Positions 12,076 to 23,674 of a stretch of 64,000 bases of DNA are shown here, piece after piece (positions within the stretch are counted from its first letter, which is position 1; every line of letters starts with the position of its first letter). Both the position numbers and the translations under genes were made by a program. The notes below the pieces were generated by a model that saw only the letters and a list, made by a program, of their open reading frames with translations, ran no database searches and was not told the DNA's origin. Source of the DNA: Lepas anatifera (Eukaryota; Arthropoda; Thecostraca; Lepadidae); the NCBI GenBank assembly GCA_034440635.1, contig JAOTON010001531.1, positions 558,001-622,000 on the forward strand, given 5' to 3'.

Positions 12076-13092
12076 TCGCCGCTCTGGTCGTCATTGGTCC
12101 TGGTCGTATGCCAGTGGTACTTCGCACACTCAGTCCTGTAGTTCTGGCCCGTCACCCCAGCTGGTGTGCCCCTGTACGGCGTCGGCGGTCGGGGATGAGA
12201 CTGGGATCTGTCTGGTGAGGCGAGAAGGGAGGGTAACACCACCTGTGTCCTTACACGTCGGTCCTGCACCCGCATACAAAGCAGAGGTTCGGCTGGCCCC
12301 TATCGGCGCCGCAAAAACTCCGGCTCCCCCGGCCGGGGCAGGGGTGGACAGGTGCCCCCCCCGTGTGGCGGCTATCACCCTCCCCCCTCTCTATACAGCC
12401 GGGTGTGTGACTGTGCAGTGCGACATACGTGCTGTGTCACGGCGTGAACTACCGATACCCCAGACAGTGACAGTGGCGGTGGTGGGTGTGGGGGATGCCT
12501 TTGTTTGATGTTTTTCAACGAGGGCGAGGCACGACTCAACCATTAATTGTTGCCAGCCGCTGCAGAGCCAGATGCGGAGCAGGCCCGTCAGTTCAGAGGA
12601 GTGTGCCAGTAGCTTCTGGAGGACAGTGCGTATATAAATTGTCACTCTGGAAAGAATTATGCCTACTTGAGAACCATGCTGCGCTGGCTTCTATCCATCA
12701 GCGGGAGATGCTCAGTCTGTGATGCAGATCCCCTGTGCGTGAGGTCCGCCGTCGCTGTTCGCTGCTGCTCTGACATCAGACTGGCGCACTATCGTGTCAT
12801 CCCCCTCTGTCGTGTCGTCACGCAGTGTGGAGGTGTCACGTCCGCCCCTATCGCCGTCACCGGTGCTCGGAGCTGCTCTGCAGACTGCAGGCCATGTAGA
12901 TGTGATCCGACGCGGTTGTCGCTGCCGGCGTAATTGTGGCAGTTGTCCGTCGCTATCCGTGAATCAGCGCTGGGAGGTGCCATCCAACAGAATGCACGAG
13001 CCAGCACGTGCGTGTGAAATTGACTGCTGAGCTAATCTTAGTTGACTAGTGCCTTATTTATGTACCGGAGCGCGTCGGGAGAGCCTAGTGGG
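12076..13092. other. Non-coding stretch, nothing recognised
   Basis: GC-rich sequence with several chance open frames on both strands. No domain or repeat was recognised. Confidence 0.45.
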
Positions 13093-13160
13093 TAAAGGGG
13101 ATGTGGAACGTTCATAATAGGATTTGACTGAGATTGCCAAAGTCGTAGGAACATGGTCAC
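13093..13160 (+). mobile_element. Fragment related to the TTAA element family
   Basis: TAAAGGGGATGTGG is followed by TTCATAATAGGATTTGACTG and GATTGCCAAAGTC. This parallels the reverse complement of the right end of the element at 23679-24125 and the fragment at 35522. Only one end is visible, so this is a truncated or strongly diverged copy. Confidence 0.5.
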
Positions 13161-16100
13161 TGCAATGTTCAAAATAATCGACTGTAAAAGAAATCACGCC
13201 TCCCCTCGTCGTTCCTGTGCCTATGGAGATAACCATTTGGCAGAGCATGACAAAAAACCACGTAATCAAAATTCCATTTGCCTCAGAACTTACTATTCAT
13301 CGTAATACTCAGGCCCATGCGTGGACAAATATTTCTCGTTTGGATCTCTTTAAAGCCTATGTATTAAGCGTGCCTTCAGTGCTGGTGACTATAAATGCAT
13401 ATAGCATTCTTCAATCAATAGTTTGAAATGTGTCATACGTTTTAAATTATTAAGAGGCACAGCTGAAATCGATAAGTGTCACTTTGGTTCCGAATAACTA
13501 GTCTTAGCTGAAAACTCTTCATTTGATTATGTGTTCATGTAGGGCGTAAATTGAAAGGTTCAGTCTAGCAGTCTAGCACAAGTGCTACCAAATCGCACGC
13601 TGATTAGCGTCACGCAATGTGAAGACCGTTTTGTCTCTAATAGAGTAAAATCAAATTAAAATGAATTCTGGTGCTTATTAGTCATTTTACGGCAGGCATT
13701 AGTTTATATCCATTATTTTCATTAAGCATTGCTCCCAAAACCATTTTAGTGTGGAATTGCACCAAGCTGCCATGTTCCCTCAAAAACACACTGCCAGCCT
13801 ATGATAATTGCCCCCGATGCGTTTTCCAGCGGCTGGTTTTTAGATCGGTAGGCTTTGGGATAGGGGGATAATCTCTACCTCGGTTTAGGTTTTGTTTGCG
13901 ATCAGTTTGTGGGATAATTTATGTGCAGATGCCACGGCCTAGGGTGTGGTTTCGTCTGAGTGACGGCAGATACTGCGTCACATTTTGACTCCCGCGTATG
14001 TGTGTGTGTGGCAATGAAGTTGAAGAGACTGTCGAGGACTCCGTCAACGCATGTATGTTAAATGGGCCTGGTGGCCCTCTGCGTCAGCTGAAGGACTGAG
14101 TGGGAGGGCGACCCTCGATCTGACGCCGAAAACAGACGTCAGTAGATGGGAGGGGTTTCGTCTCCGGACTACAGCGCTCCGGGTGGTAACCGGCCGTTGA
14201 TCGTGTGCCAATTAGCGTCCGCTGCTGCTGGCGCGGGGTCGCCGTGTCCGACGGACAGCTCAGCCGCCGACACCGGCCGATGGTGTCCTGAGACGCTCAG
14301 CCTCCAGGGCTGCTGAGCACCAGAGCCCGGTGCGACGCGGCGGCAGGCGTGCTGAACACTGGTGCGCTAAAACGAGTCGTGTTGGCACGTGGACGTCATC
14401 CGTCCGTTCCGGCCGTTATTGTCAGATCGTAGTGCCGCCTTGTTGGCTGTTGACCCAGAGGCTGTTGACCGTCATTGTTGCGAGGAGGAAGGGGTCTTTG
14501 CACACCGTTCGCCGCACTTCGCCACAATTCTGAGGTTGATGAAGATGGGCGGCTGTCGGCGGCGCAGTTGATGGCTCCGCGCCAGTGGTGTGCACGTGCC
14601 GAGTATAATCGGCCAGCCGGCGCCCCCGGCCGGCACGCCCCGGGGTAATCACTCACAGAGCCCCTCCGATACCATATCGGGTATGGTAATCCGGAGCTGG
14701 TGCCGGCGCGATCCGAAATGCCGGCGTGACGTCACGCGGGCGACTGTATGATACCCCAGCCGGAACCCGGGAGCGCATCCGGAATGGAAATGTTGGACCG
14801 CTCTGACCTGCTCCCTCTGAGCTGTCCCTGCGTGCCTCTTTGTTTTCTCACATGTAGGTAGAGGAAGCCCGCATCTGCTCTTTTTTCAATATATTTGTTG
14901 TACTCTTGCTTGAAGTATGAAGACTTCCTTTTGCCCAGGACGTGTCTGGACAGCTTCGAGGGGAATCTAGAATTGTCCAGAATTTTGACTGATTATTTTC
15001 AGAATCCAAGCCTCCTGCGGAGGTTTGTGAAATTAATCCCAGTCGAAAGGTAAAAAATGTTACATGTAGAGCGCAATCGCTCCCTTTCAATCCGCTGTTA
15101 AACCATCCAGCGTCAGTGTGACATCACTGGAAATTACGACGTCACACGGCCGGGACAGCAGGTGGTTGGAGTTTGTTCAGATTCAGCTGCAGCGGCGGCG
15201 CGGTATCTAATCAGGTCGTCGCAGACGGCAGCTGGCGGCCGGCGAGCTCGGTGACTGACAGGGAGCTGGGGACGGAGGCGACATGTGGACGTGTTGATGT
15301 TGCAGAGGTGCTGGAGGCGGCGCGACTGGTGATGCGGGCCGCTTTGTGGCAGCTCTGAGTCACGCGCGCTGCCGCGTCAAACACAGGCCATGATTAAACA
15401 CAGGGGAGCGGACGGCGCTGTGTTGAGACTGTTGCACCCGTCTGACTGACGGAGTGGCTGCTTAGGTAGCATGGCGTTGTGGTTTGTGTAGTATCGCAAC
15501 CGCCAGCTGCTTACAGTGCACCAGTTGGCTGCCTCTTTGACGCCCCGTCCGCATTTAGATGACGTCGGGTGGTACCCATTCACTCACTGTGTCACCCTCC
15601 TTTTTACGAATACGCTCCTCAACATCAGAGAATGAAGGGGTCTCGAGCCTTTAGCAGCGGCCTTTTCTCGTGCATTTTAATCCGCGAGTGGAGTGAAGAG
15701 CTCTCCAGATGGCGGCCGTGCTCGTTAGTGGAGCGCCGCTGAGCCGGTGTCGGGGCTGTGGCGGGGACGCGGGCGGACGACTGGCGTGTTTGGGGGCGGC
15801 GTTGGCTGCTCTGCCGGGGGTGATGGCCTGTTTAGACTGGCGAGGCGCGTGACATCGTCCCCCCTCTGCTCCTGGCGCCCACGTGGCTGCAGCAATGGCA
15901 GGTGATTTGTGAGCAGGCATTATTCATCTTTACACATAGAGGAATTCCAGTCCACTTTCTGCAGTATACAGCGTTTAAGTATCAGTACTTGCCGCGTCAG
16001 TAGGTGGGTTTGGCCGTACCATCAGCGGATGAGAAATGCCTGGTTTATCGGCAGCGGGCCTCGATTGGCTGTAGGCGGCGGGCCGTGTGCACTGTCTGGG

Positions 16101-17462
16101 CCGTGTTTGCACCCAGCTGTTGACACGGCAGCCAGTGTACTGGGAGTAAACACCGTAACCTCCCTCTCTGCCCTCCCCACCCTCCGCCGGGGTGTCGCCC
16201 CCTCCCCGCACAAACACTGCTGTCTCGCCAACTCCATCTCCACACAGTTTTTACCGGCCAGAACTGGCAGCCGTGTCAGCTGGCGGACTTTTACAGCGCT
16301 GCATTCGAGTCAACATGTGCTTTGTTCAACAGGGCTCCTCCGTTTGTTTGAAGAATCTTCCGCCGACACGATCGCAAGGGTGATGCGGTGGCGCGGTCCA
16401 ACGTTCGACCATGATAAGAGCTATGGCGTGTTGAAACAGTTGACAAATGCTTCCTCAGCTAGTGGATTTGGAAGAGGTATTTTGCTGAACACGCCTGCAG
16501 TATTTATTTATGAGGCTTTTTGAAAAATTGGTGTCACTTTGATGTTCGGACACTTGTCCGATGAATATGTTATTGGGACAAAGGGTAGTGTGGTGATCTG
16601 CTGAATATTTTAAGCCGTGCAAATGTATTGTTTTGTTTCTGAATCATACTGCCATGTTGGCAGGAACAACCGAACATGGGGATCCAGGGTTTCCGATCGC
16701 GGGTACACTCGAGCATGGAGGTACTCGCAATTTGGACCGGAGTGGGAGTGCCCCTTCAAGGGTGGGGCCGCGAGACTCAATTGGAGGTAGACCTGCCCCC
16801 TGGATTTTCCGATGTTATTAAAGCAATAAAAAGGTGGAGCTTGTTTAAGAGGAACTTGTTTAAGAGGCATCGCTTGTGGAGTGTAGTTACACTGTTCTTT
16901 GGTTGCGATCCGTGACCCGGCAGTGACCTGTGTGCCATGTGGGGGTCATTAGACGCCCCACATTACATCCGAACAGGGGCACAGCAACAATGGACCCTGC
17001 CGGGTCCGGGACAGAGCCGGGCGAGCACTGAAGAGGGCTGTAGAGAACTATCGAATGTGTCAAGGCTCAGTGTGAATGGACAGAACCTTAAGAACACATT
17101 GGGTTCAGTGGGGGCAGATGTTTTCCCTTGTGCTCGCCCTCTGAAAATCTGTGTCTGCCAGAGTTCTGATAACGGCACACATATGACTACGGCACATTTA
17201 TCACAGCCGAGCAGCCGACCGGAGACGCGCCGCGGGCTTTTACCCGACTGGAGATACGCTCGGAAATGATGTCCGCGGCGGCCCAGAGCTATCGATTACC
17301 ATAAAGATCCAGAGCCACTCATGAATGATTTTTAAAGGCGGTCCCAGGGAGGAGTATTAGTGGGGAACTACGTCAGCGATGAATGGTTGTAAAAAAGCTA
17401 GTTGATGGGACCAATATATATTGCCCCCAGCCCAGACCTTGTCTGACACTGCGTCCGTCGGG
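13161..17462. other. Non-coding stretch, nothing recognised
   Basis: Mostly GC-rich sequence with no recognisable exon, RNA gene or clear mobile element. One palindromic TGACGTCA (CRE-type) octamer is at 14727. The long chance frames at 15900-16520 have no recognisable family. Confidence 0.45.
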
Positions 17463-17643
17463 CAGTACTGGGATTGTGTCCATCCTATGGTCGTGTCGCT
17501 CCGTGATCTTCACGTTTGGGGGGGGCAGTGCTGGGATTGTGTCGATCCCGTAGTCGTAACGCCCCGTGATCTCCACGTGTGGAGGCAGTGCTGGGGATTG
17601 TGTCGATCCCGTAGCCGTGTCGCTCCGTGATCTCCACGTTGGA
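17463..17643. repeat. 60-63 bp minisatellite, three copies
   Basis: Copies begin CAGTRCTGGGATTGTGTC at 17463, 17526 and 17586. Each runs through CGTGATCTCCACGT-like sequence to a G run. The copies are about 85-90% alike by eye. No coding function is inferred. Confidence 0.85.
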
Positions 17644-18512
17644 CTGGAGGGCACAGACGGGCCAGCGAGTGAGTTGCATTAGCATAACGCGGACCGTGTA
17701 GCAATGAGCTGGGCCGGCGGTCAGCCCGCTTATCCGACGCAACCATTAGCGTCGCTCCACACTTACCATACATTACCACTGGGAAACCGACGGTGGGCCA
17801 ACAGCTGACCCCATCTCTCAGACGGGCGGCTCTGACAAACAACTACCTGCGCCGGACTGATATGATCGACATTGTTATCAGCTGGAATGCGGCGGCTTTT
17901 CTGCGCTGCAGTCGCCGCAGCTCGTGCTTTGTCTCACGCCGGCGCCTCCGCATACATTAACGCCGCCACAAGTGGCAACCGGGCGGCGACGCCCCGCTGT
18001 GTAATTGCTGCCGCTGGTGAGGCCGGTCATTTGTCACCGTTACGGAGGTGCGCCGGGTCATATTGGCGGCCCAGGCTGCCTCGTATATTGCTGAAGTTGT
18101 GGCAGTTGTTGCTGGAAGACGTTGGCTGGCATCTAAATCGTGGTGCTTGGGTCTGATGCTGTGTTCCTATCTCTTTAGAGTTTGGAGCTACGTTCAAGCT
18201 GGGGAGAACCTGCAAAGTTGGCGGGTTGGCTACATAAGCGATGTACAGAGTGCCCGCTTCAAATGTACTCTGGTTTCCAGTGATAAGTTTGAAACGAAGC
18301 TTCGCACAGTAATCATTGAAGCATCACGGTATTGCAAACTTAATGGCAAGTCAGGGGATACCAAATAACTATAGCGCCATGCCTTGTTTTCAAATATTGA
18401 TTGTAGATGCCTCACTGTTTGGATGACCCTGGGAAGACGGACTGTCTGCTCGCCAATGGTGGCCCATACACTAAACGCTAGTCCACTTCCTGTTGCAGCA
18501 CATTGCTGTTTA
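17644..18512. other. Non-coding stretch upstream of the 43-bp array
   Basis: No gene recognised. The last bases before the array read TTCCTGTTGCAG and then CTGTTTAGCAG, both of which look like 3' splice sites. They may be the remains of the original acceptor of the Groucho exon before the array expanded. Confidence 0.5.
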
Positions 18513-21500
18513 GCAGAGTATGTCCCCTGACACTGTATTCCCTTCTCCGACAGGGGTGGAGTATGTCCCCTGGCACTGTATTTCGTTCTCTGGCAGGGGC
18601 GGAGTATATCCCCTGACACTGTATTCCCTTCTCTGGCAGAGGCGCAGTATGTCCCCTGACACTGTATTCCCTTCTCCGACAGGGGCGGAGTATGTCCCCT
18701 GGCACTGTATTTCCTTCTCTGGCAGAGGCGCGGAGTATGTCCCCTGACACTGTATTCCTTTCTCTGGCAGAGGCGGAGTATGTCCCCTGACACTGTACTT
18801 CCTTCTCCGACAGGGGCGGAGTATGTCCCCTGACACTGTATTTCCTTTCCGACAGGGGCGGAGTATGTCCCTGACACTGTATTTCCTTCTCCGACAGGGC
18901 GGAGTATGTCCCCTGACACTGTATTTCCTTCTCTGGCAGAGGCAGAGTATGTCCCCTGACACTGTATTCCCTTCTCTGGCAGAGGCGAAGTATGTCCCCT
19001 GGCACTGTATTTCTTCTCTGGCAGGGGCGGAGTATGTCCCCTGACAATGTATTCCTTTCTCTGGCAGAGGCGGAGTATGTCCCTGACACTGTACTTCCTT
19101 CTCCGACAGGGCGAGTATGTCCCCTGACACTGTATTTCCTTCTCCGACAGGGGCGAGTATGTCCCCTGACACTGTATTTCCTTCTCCGACAGAGGCGGGT
19201 ATGTCCCCTGACACTGTATTTCCTTCTCTGGCAGGGGCGATATGTCCCCTGACAATGTATTCCTTCTCTGGCAGAGGCGGAGTATGTCCCCTGACACTGT
19301 ACTTCCTTCTCCGACAGGGGCGGAGTATGTCCCCTGACACTGTATTTTTCTCCGACAGGGGCGGAGTATGTCCCCTGACACTGTATTTCCTTCTCCGACA
19401 GAGGCGGAGTATGTCCCTGACACTGTATTTCCTTCTCCGACAGAGGCGGAGTATGTCCCCTGACACTGTATTCCCTTCTCTGGCAGAGGCGGAGTATGTC
19501 CCCTGACACTGTATTCCCTTCTCTGGCAGAGGCGGAGTATGTCCCCTAACACTGTATTCCCTTCTCTGGCAGAGGCGGAGTATGTCCCTGACACTGTATT
19601 TTTTCCGACAGAGGCGGAGTATGTCCCTGACACTTATTTCCTTCTCTGGCAGGGGCGGAGATGTCCCCTGACAATGTATTCCTTTCTCTGGCAGAGGCGG
19701 TTGTCCCTGACACTGTAGTTCCTTCTCCGACAGGGGCGGAGTATGTCCCCTGACACTGTATTTCCTTTCCGACAGGGGCGGAGTATGTCCCCTGACACTG
19801 TATTTTTCTCCGACAGAGGCGGAGTATGTCCCCTGACACTTTTTCTTCTCTGGCAGGCGGAGTATGTCCCTGACAATGTATTTTCTCTGGCAGAGGCGGA
19901 GTAGTCCCTGACACTGTACTTCCTTCTCCGACAGGGGCGGAGTATATCCCTGACACTGTATTTCCTTTCCGACAGGGGCGGATATGTCCCTGACACTGTA
20001 TTTCCTTCTCCGACAGAGGCGGAGTATGTCCCCTGACACTTTTTTTCTCCGACAGAGGCGGAGTATGTCCCCTGACACTGTATTTCCTTCTCCGACAGAG
20101 GCGGAGTATGTCCCCTGACACTGTATTCCCTTCTCTGGCAGAGGCGGAGTATGTCCCCTGACAATGTATTCCTTTTCTGGCAGAGGCGGAGTGTCCCCTG
20201 ACACTGTACTTCCTTCTCCGACAGGGGCGGAGTATGTCCCCTGACACTGTATTTCTTCTCCGACAGGGGCGGAGTATGTCCCTGGCACTGTATTTCCTTC
20301 TCCGACAGGGGCGGGTAGTCCCCTGACACTGTATTTCCTTCTCCGACAGAGGCGGAGTATGTCCCCTGACACTGTATTTCTTCTCTGGCAGGGGCGGAGT
20401 ATGTCCCCTGACAATGTATTCCTTTCTCTGGGAGGCGGAGTATGTCCCCTGACACTGTACTTCCTTCTCCGACAGGGGCGGAGTATGTCCCTGACACTGT
20501 ATTTCCTTCTCCGACAGGGGCGGGTATGTCCCCTGACACTGTATTTCCTTCTCCGACAGAGGCGGAGTATGTCCCCTGACACTGTATTTTTCTCCGACAG
20601 AGGCGGAGTATGTCCCCTGACACTGTATTCCCTTCTCTGGCAGAGGCGGAGTATGTCCCCTGACACTGTATTCCCTTCTCTGGCAGAGGCGGAGTATGTC
20701 CCCTGACACTGTATTCCCTTCTCTGGCAGAGGCAGAGTATGTCCCCTGACACTGTATTGCCTTCTCTGGCAGAGGCAGAGTATGTCCCCTGACACTGTAT
20801 TCCCTTCTCCGGCAGAGGCGAAGTATGTCCCCTGACACTGTATTCCCTTCTCTGGCAGAGGCGGAGTATGTCCCCTGACACTGTATTCCCTTCTCTGGCA
20901 GAGGCGGAGTATGTCCCCTGACACTGTATTTCCTTCTCCGACAGAGGCGGAGTATGTCCCCTGACACTGTATTTCCTTCTCCGACAGGGGCGGAGTATGT
21001 CCCCTGACACTGTATTTCCTTCTCCGACAGAGGCGGAGTATGTCCCCTGACACTGTATTCCCTTCTCTGGCAGAGGCGGAGTATGTCCCCTGACACTGTA
21101 TTCCCTTCTCCGGCAGAGGCGAAGTATGTCCCCTGACACTGTATTCCCTTCTCTGGCAGAGGCGGAGTATGTCCCCTGACACTGTATTCCCTTCTCTGGC
21201 AGAGGCGGAGTATGTCCCCTGACACTGTATTTCCTTCTCCGACAGAGGCGGAGTATGTCCCCTGACACTGTATTTCCTTCTCCGACAGGGGCGGAGTATG
21301 TCCCCTGACACTGTATTCCCTTCTCTGGCAGAGGCGGAGTATGTCCCCTGACACTGTATTTCCTTCTCTGGCAGAGGCGGAGTATGTCCCCTGACACTGT
21401 ATTTCGTTCTCTGGCAGAGGCGGAGTATGTCCCCTGACACTGTATTCCTTCTCTGGCAGAGGCGGAGTATGTCCCCTGACACTGTATTTCCTTCTCCGAC

Positions 21501-22124
21501 AGGGGCGGAGTATGTCCCCTGACACTGTATTCCCTTCTCCGACAGGGGCGGAGTATGTCCCCTGACACTGTATTTCCTTCTCCGACAGGGGCGGAGTATG
21601 TCCCCTGACACTGTATTCCCTTCTCCGACAGGGGCGGGTATGTCCCCTGACACTGTATTTCCTTCTCCGACAGAGGCGGAGTATGTCCCCTGACACTGTA
21701 TTCCCTTCTCTGGCAGAGGCGGAGTATGTCCCCTGACACTGTATTTCCTTCTCCGACAGAGGCGGAGTATGTCCCCTGACACTGTATTTTCTTCTCTGGC
21801 AGAGGCGCAGTATGTCCCCTGACACTGTATTCCCTTCTCTGGCAGAGGCGGAGTATGTCCCCTGACACTGTATTCCCTTCTCTGGCAGAGGCGGAGTATG
21901 TCCCCTGACACTGTATTCCCTTCTCTGGCAGAGGCGGAGTATGTCCCCTGACACTGTATTTCGTTCTCTGGCAGAGGCGGAGTATGTCCCTGACACTGTA
22001 TTTCGTTCTCTGGCAGAGGCGGAGTATGTCCCCTGACACTGTATTTCGTTCTCTGGCAGAGGCGGAGTATGTCCCCTGACACTGTATTTCGTTCTCTGGC
22101 AGAGGCGGAGTATGTCCCCTGACG
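18513..22124 (+). repeat. 43-bp tandem array (~84 copies) of the gro exon's 3' splice site
   Basis: The consensus unit is AGGCGGAGTATGTCCCCTGA, then CACTGTATTTCC, then TTCTCYGRCAG; the full unit is 43 bp. Two main subtypes end CTCCGACAG or CTCTGGCAG. Units from about 20560 to 22120 are regular, while 18840-20560 contain many 1-5 base deletions. An ACAATGT variant recurs at 19043, 19251, 19671, 19872, 20162 and 20411. A 301-bp block (7 units) marked by CCGGCAGAGGCGAAG recurs at ~20810 and ~21111, showing higher-order duplication. Each unit has CTGAC (branch-point-like), a pyrimidine tract and CAG, followed by the same bases that start the Groucho exon, so the array lies across the intron-exon boundary. 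The unit lacks stops on the - strand in all frames, which yields very long antisense frames without coding meaning. Confidence 0.95.
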
Positions 22125-22219
22125 TCCGCGAGCGGGACAAGCCGACCCGGCCGCGGTCGCGGACCCCCGACGACCGCGACGCCGAAGTCAAACGGCGGAA
22201 GGACGCCATCAAACGGGAG
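22103..22219 (+). CDS. gro: Groucho/TLE corepressor, exon encoding end of CcN region (NLS)
   Basis: First visible exon of the Groucho/TLE corepressor, a nuclear protein recruited by Hairy/E(spl), Runt, TCF and other repressors through its C-terminal propeller. The 117-bp, 39-codon exon starts RRSMSPDVRERDK, contains RSRTPDD and ends EVKRRKDAIKRE. SMSP matches the SVSP of family members, KRRK is the nuclear localisation signal, and SP/TP are Cdc2-type sites. The donor GTAAGT is at 22220, phase 0. I place the acceptor at CAG 22100-22102, inside the last unit of the 43-bp array. CTGAC at 22076-22080 puts a candidate branch A 23 bases before the AG. The first seven codons are therefore repeat-unit sequence. 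The true start could be a few codons different; the part after 22121 is unique and well supported by the next exon. Confidence 0.85.
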
Positions 22220-22547
22220 GTAAGTGCAGAACCAACCACGTGCAGGTGTTCTTTGGGTCATTGAGATTTTCGAGCTCTGTAGTCTTCAAGCTTTTATGTA
22301 GTGGTTGGAGACCGGTAGAAGAAGTGAGGTATTAGAGTGGCCATCAGAGGACGCTTATTGTGGTGGCGTGGCCAGGTACAATGTGTAAGAACCAGCCACA
22401 CAGTGTTTTTTTGTACGTGTTATATCCTTTTTGTCGTGTTTTTTATCCTCGGGGAGTGTTAGAAATGTATCATATCACGGTTAGGGCTAGTAGGAAAATC
22501 TGGAATGCTCCATTGATTTACTCCAGTACCTGTATCTTTCTGCACGT

Positions 22548-22717
22548 GTCACAAAATGGCGGATACAGGGGGGCTAGGGGCTCAAGCCCACCCACCAATT
22601 GTCAGAGTGCCCATATCTAATGCATAGCCGGAGGCTGTTCCGAGGCGATGGCGGGGGAGGCTCGAGCCCCCTACCCCCCCCCCAATGAAGTCCTGGGTCC
22701 GCCACTGGGGTCACAAA
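22548..22717. mobile_element. Short hAT-like MITE with candidate 8-bp target duplication
   Basis: A 154-bp segment (22556-22709) starts ATGGCGGATACAGGGG and ends CTGGGTCCGCCACTGGG, a variant of the CAGTGGCGGATC termini of the elements at 11697 and 61776. GTCACAAA is present on both sides (22548-22555 and 22710-22717) and is the likely target duplication. The interior is C-rich (AGCCCCCTACC) and non-coding, and differs from the larger copies. The exact termini are uncertain by a base or two. Confidence 0.7.
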
Positions 22718-22897
22718 TCTGAACTAACAGCTCGCATAACGGAGAGCCAACCCGTGCTGGTCTCTGCGATGCATGTGGTGGATTTGTGATCTCGGGCCTC
22801 CGAGTAAGGCAAAGTTTTTTTTACATTCAATAGAAGTGGGCTGGAGTGGCATCCTGTAACGGATCGGCTTAACTCCCTGGGCCAATTCGGTGAAAAC

Positions 22898-22990
22898 AAG
22901 GCTCAGGATGTGACGACAGTCTTAGTCTCGGTCGTGAAGGCTCAGGATGTGACGACAGTCTTAGTCTCGGTCGTGAAGGCTTAGGATGTG
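22898..22990. repeat. 39-bp tandem repeat, two perfect copies plus a partial third
   Basis: AAGGCTCAGGATGTGACGAC followed by AGTCTTAGTCTCGGTCGTG starts at 22898 and again, identically, at 22937. A third, diverged start (AAGGCTTAGGATGTGAC) is at 22976. Confidence 0.92.
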
Positions 22991-23674
22991 ACTGCACTTT
23001 TAAGTTCCGTCCCGGTGAACGCCGCCTCTAGTTTTAAGCAGAGTCCGAGAAACGAGACAACATGGGTGGTAAGTATGTAGGGTGGCGGAGGTAATCCCCG
23101 CCTCCGCTGCCGGATTGGTGAACATTTTTCTTGATGACTGGATTTAACGCTATTTCTGGAACAGAGGTACTTGAAGTCAGGCTGGGAGTTAACGGTTTCA
23201 GTATAAAACACGAATGTCTCAAACAAACGTCTGAAATCCGTTGGGGCGCTGTCCATAACTGAACTGAATTTTAGGTGTCACATGTTCGAGGCGTGATTGT
23301 CCCACCCGTTTCGCGCGCGCCCACGCACTCGGTGCTCGTCTACACCTTTCACAGCCCAGAACAGTCCAGTGTGCGATGTTATCGCAGTTGTGCGGCCTTC
23401 GAACTGCCAATTTACCTTTGAAAGTCATATGTGTTTTTAAACATGATAAAGCTCCCGGTGAGACAATCCGCTGGACAGCCAGCCTCGGAGTTTTCTCACC
23501 GCAGTGCGTGCAGGGCTGCCTTGGTATCCCGTGGAATGTGCTTTCTCCTCAGCCGCGGGTTGTGGGGAGCTCTGTCCCGTGACTGTGAGCCTGTGGTCAC
23601 GACCCGCCAGCGTTCCTGTAAGAATGACGCCAGCGCAGTGCGCCGGGAGAGCGTTAGGCCGCGTAGAGGACTTG

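Noticed and set aside
18513..22124. CRISPR-like array
   Set aside because: The repeats are directly contiguous 43-bp units with no unique spacers, in a eukaryotic gene.
18230..22261. Very long antisense reading frames (up to about 1190 codons) as a repeat-protein gene
   Set aside because: All three - frames are open because the 43-bp unit contains no antisense stop. Indels move the frames freely between each other without cost, so there is no sign of selection for one frame.
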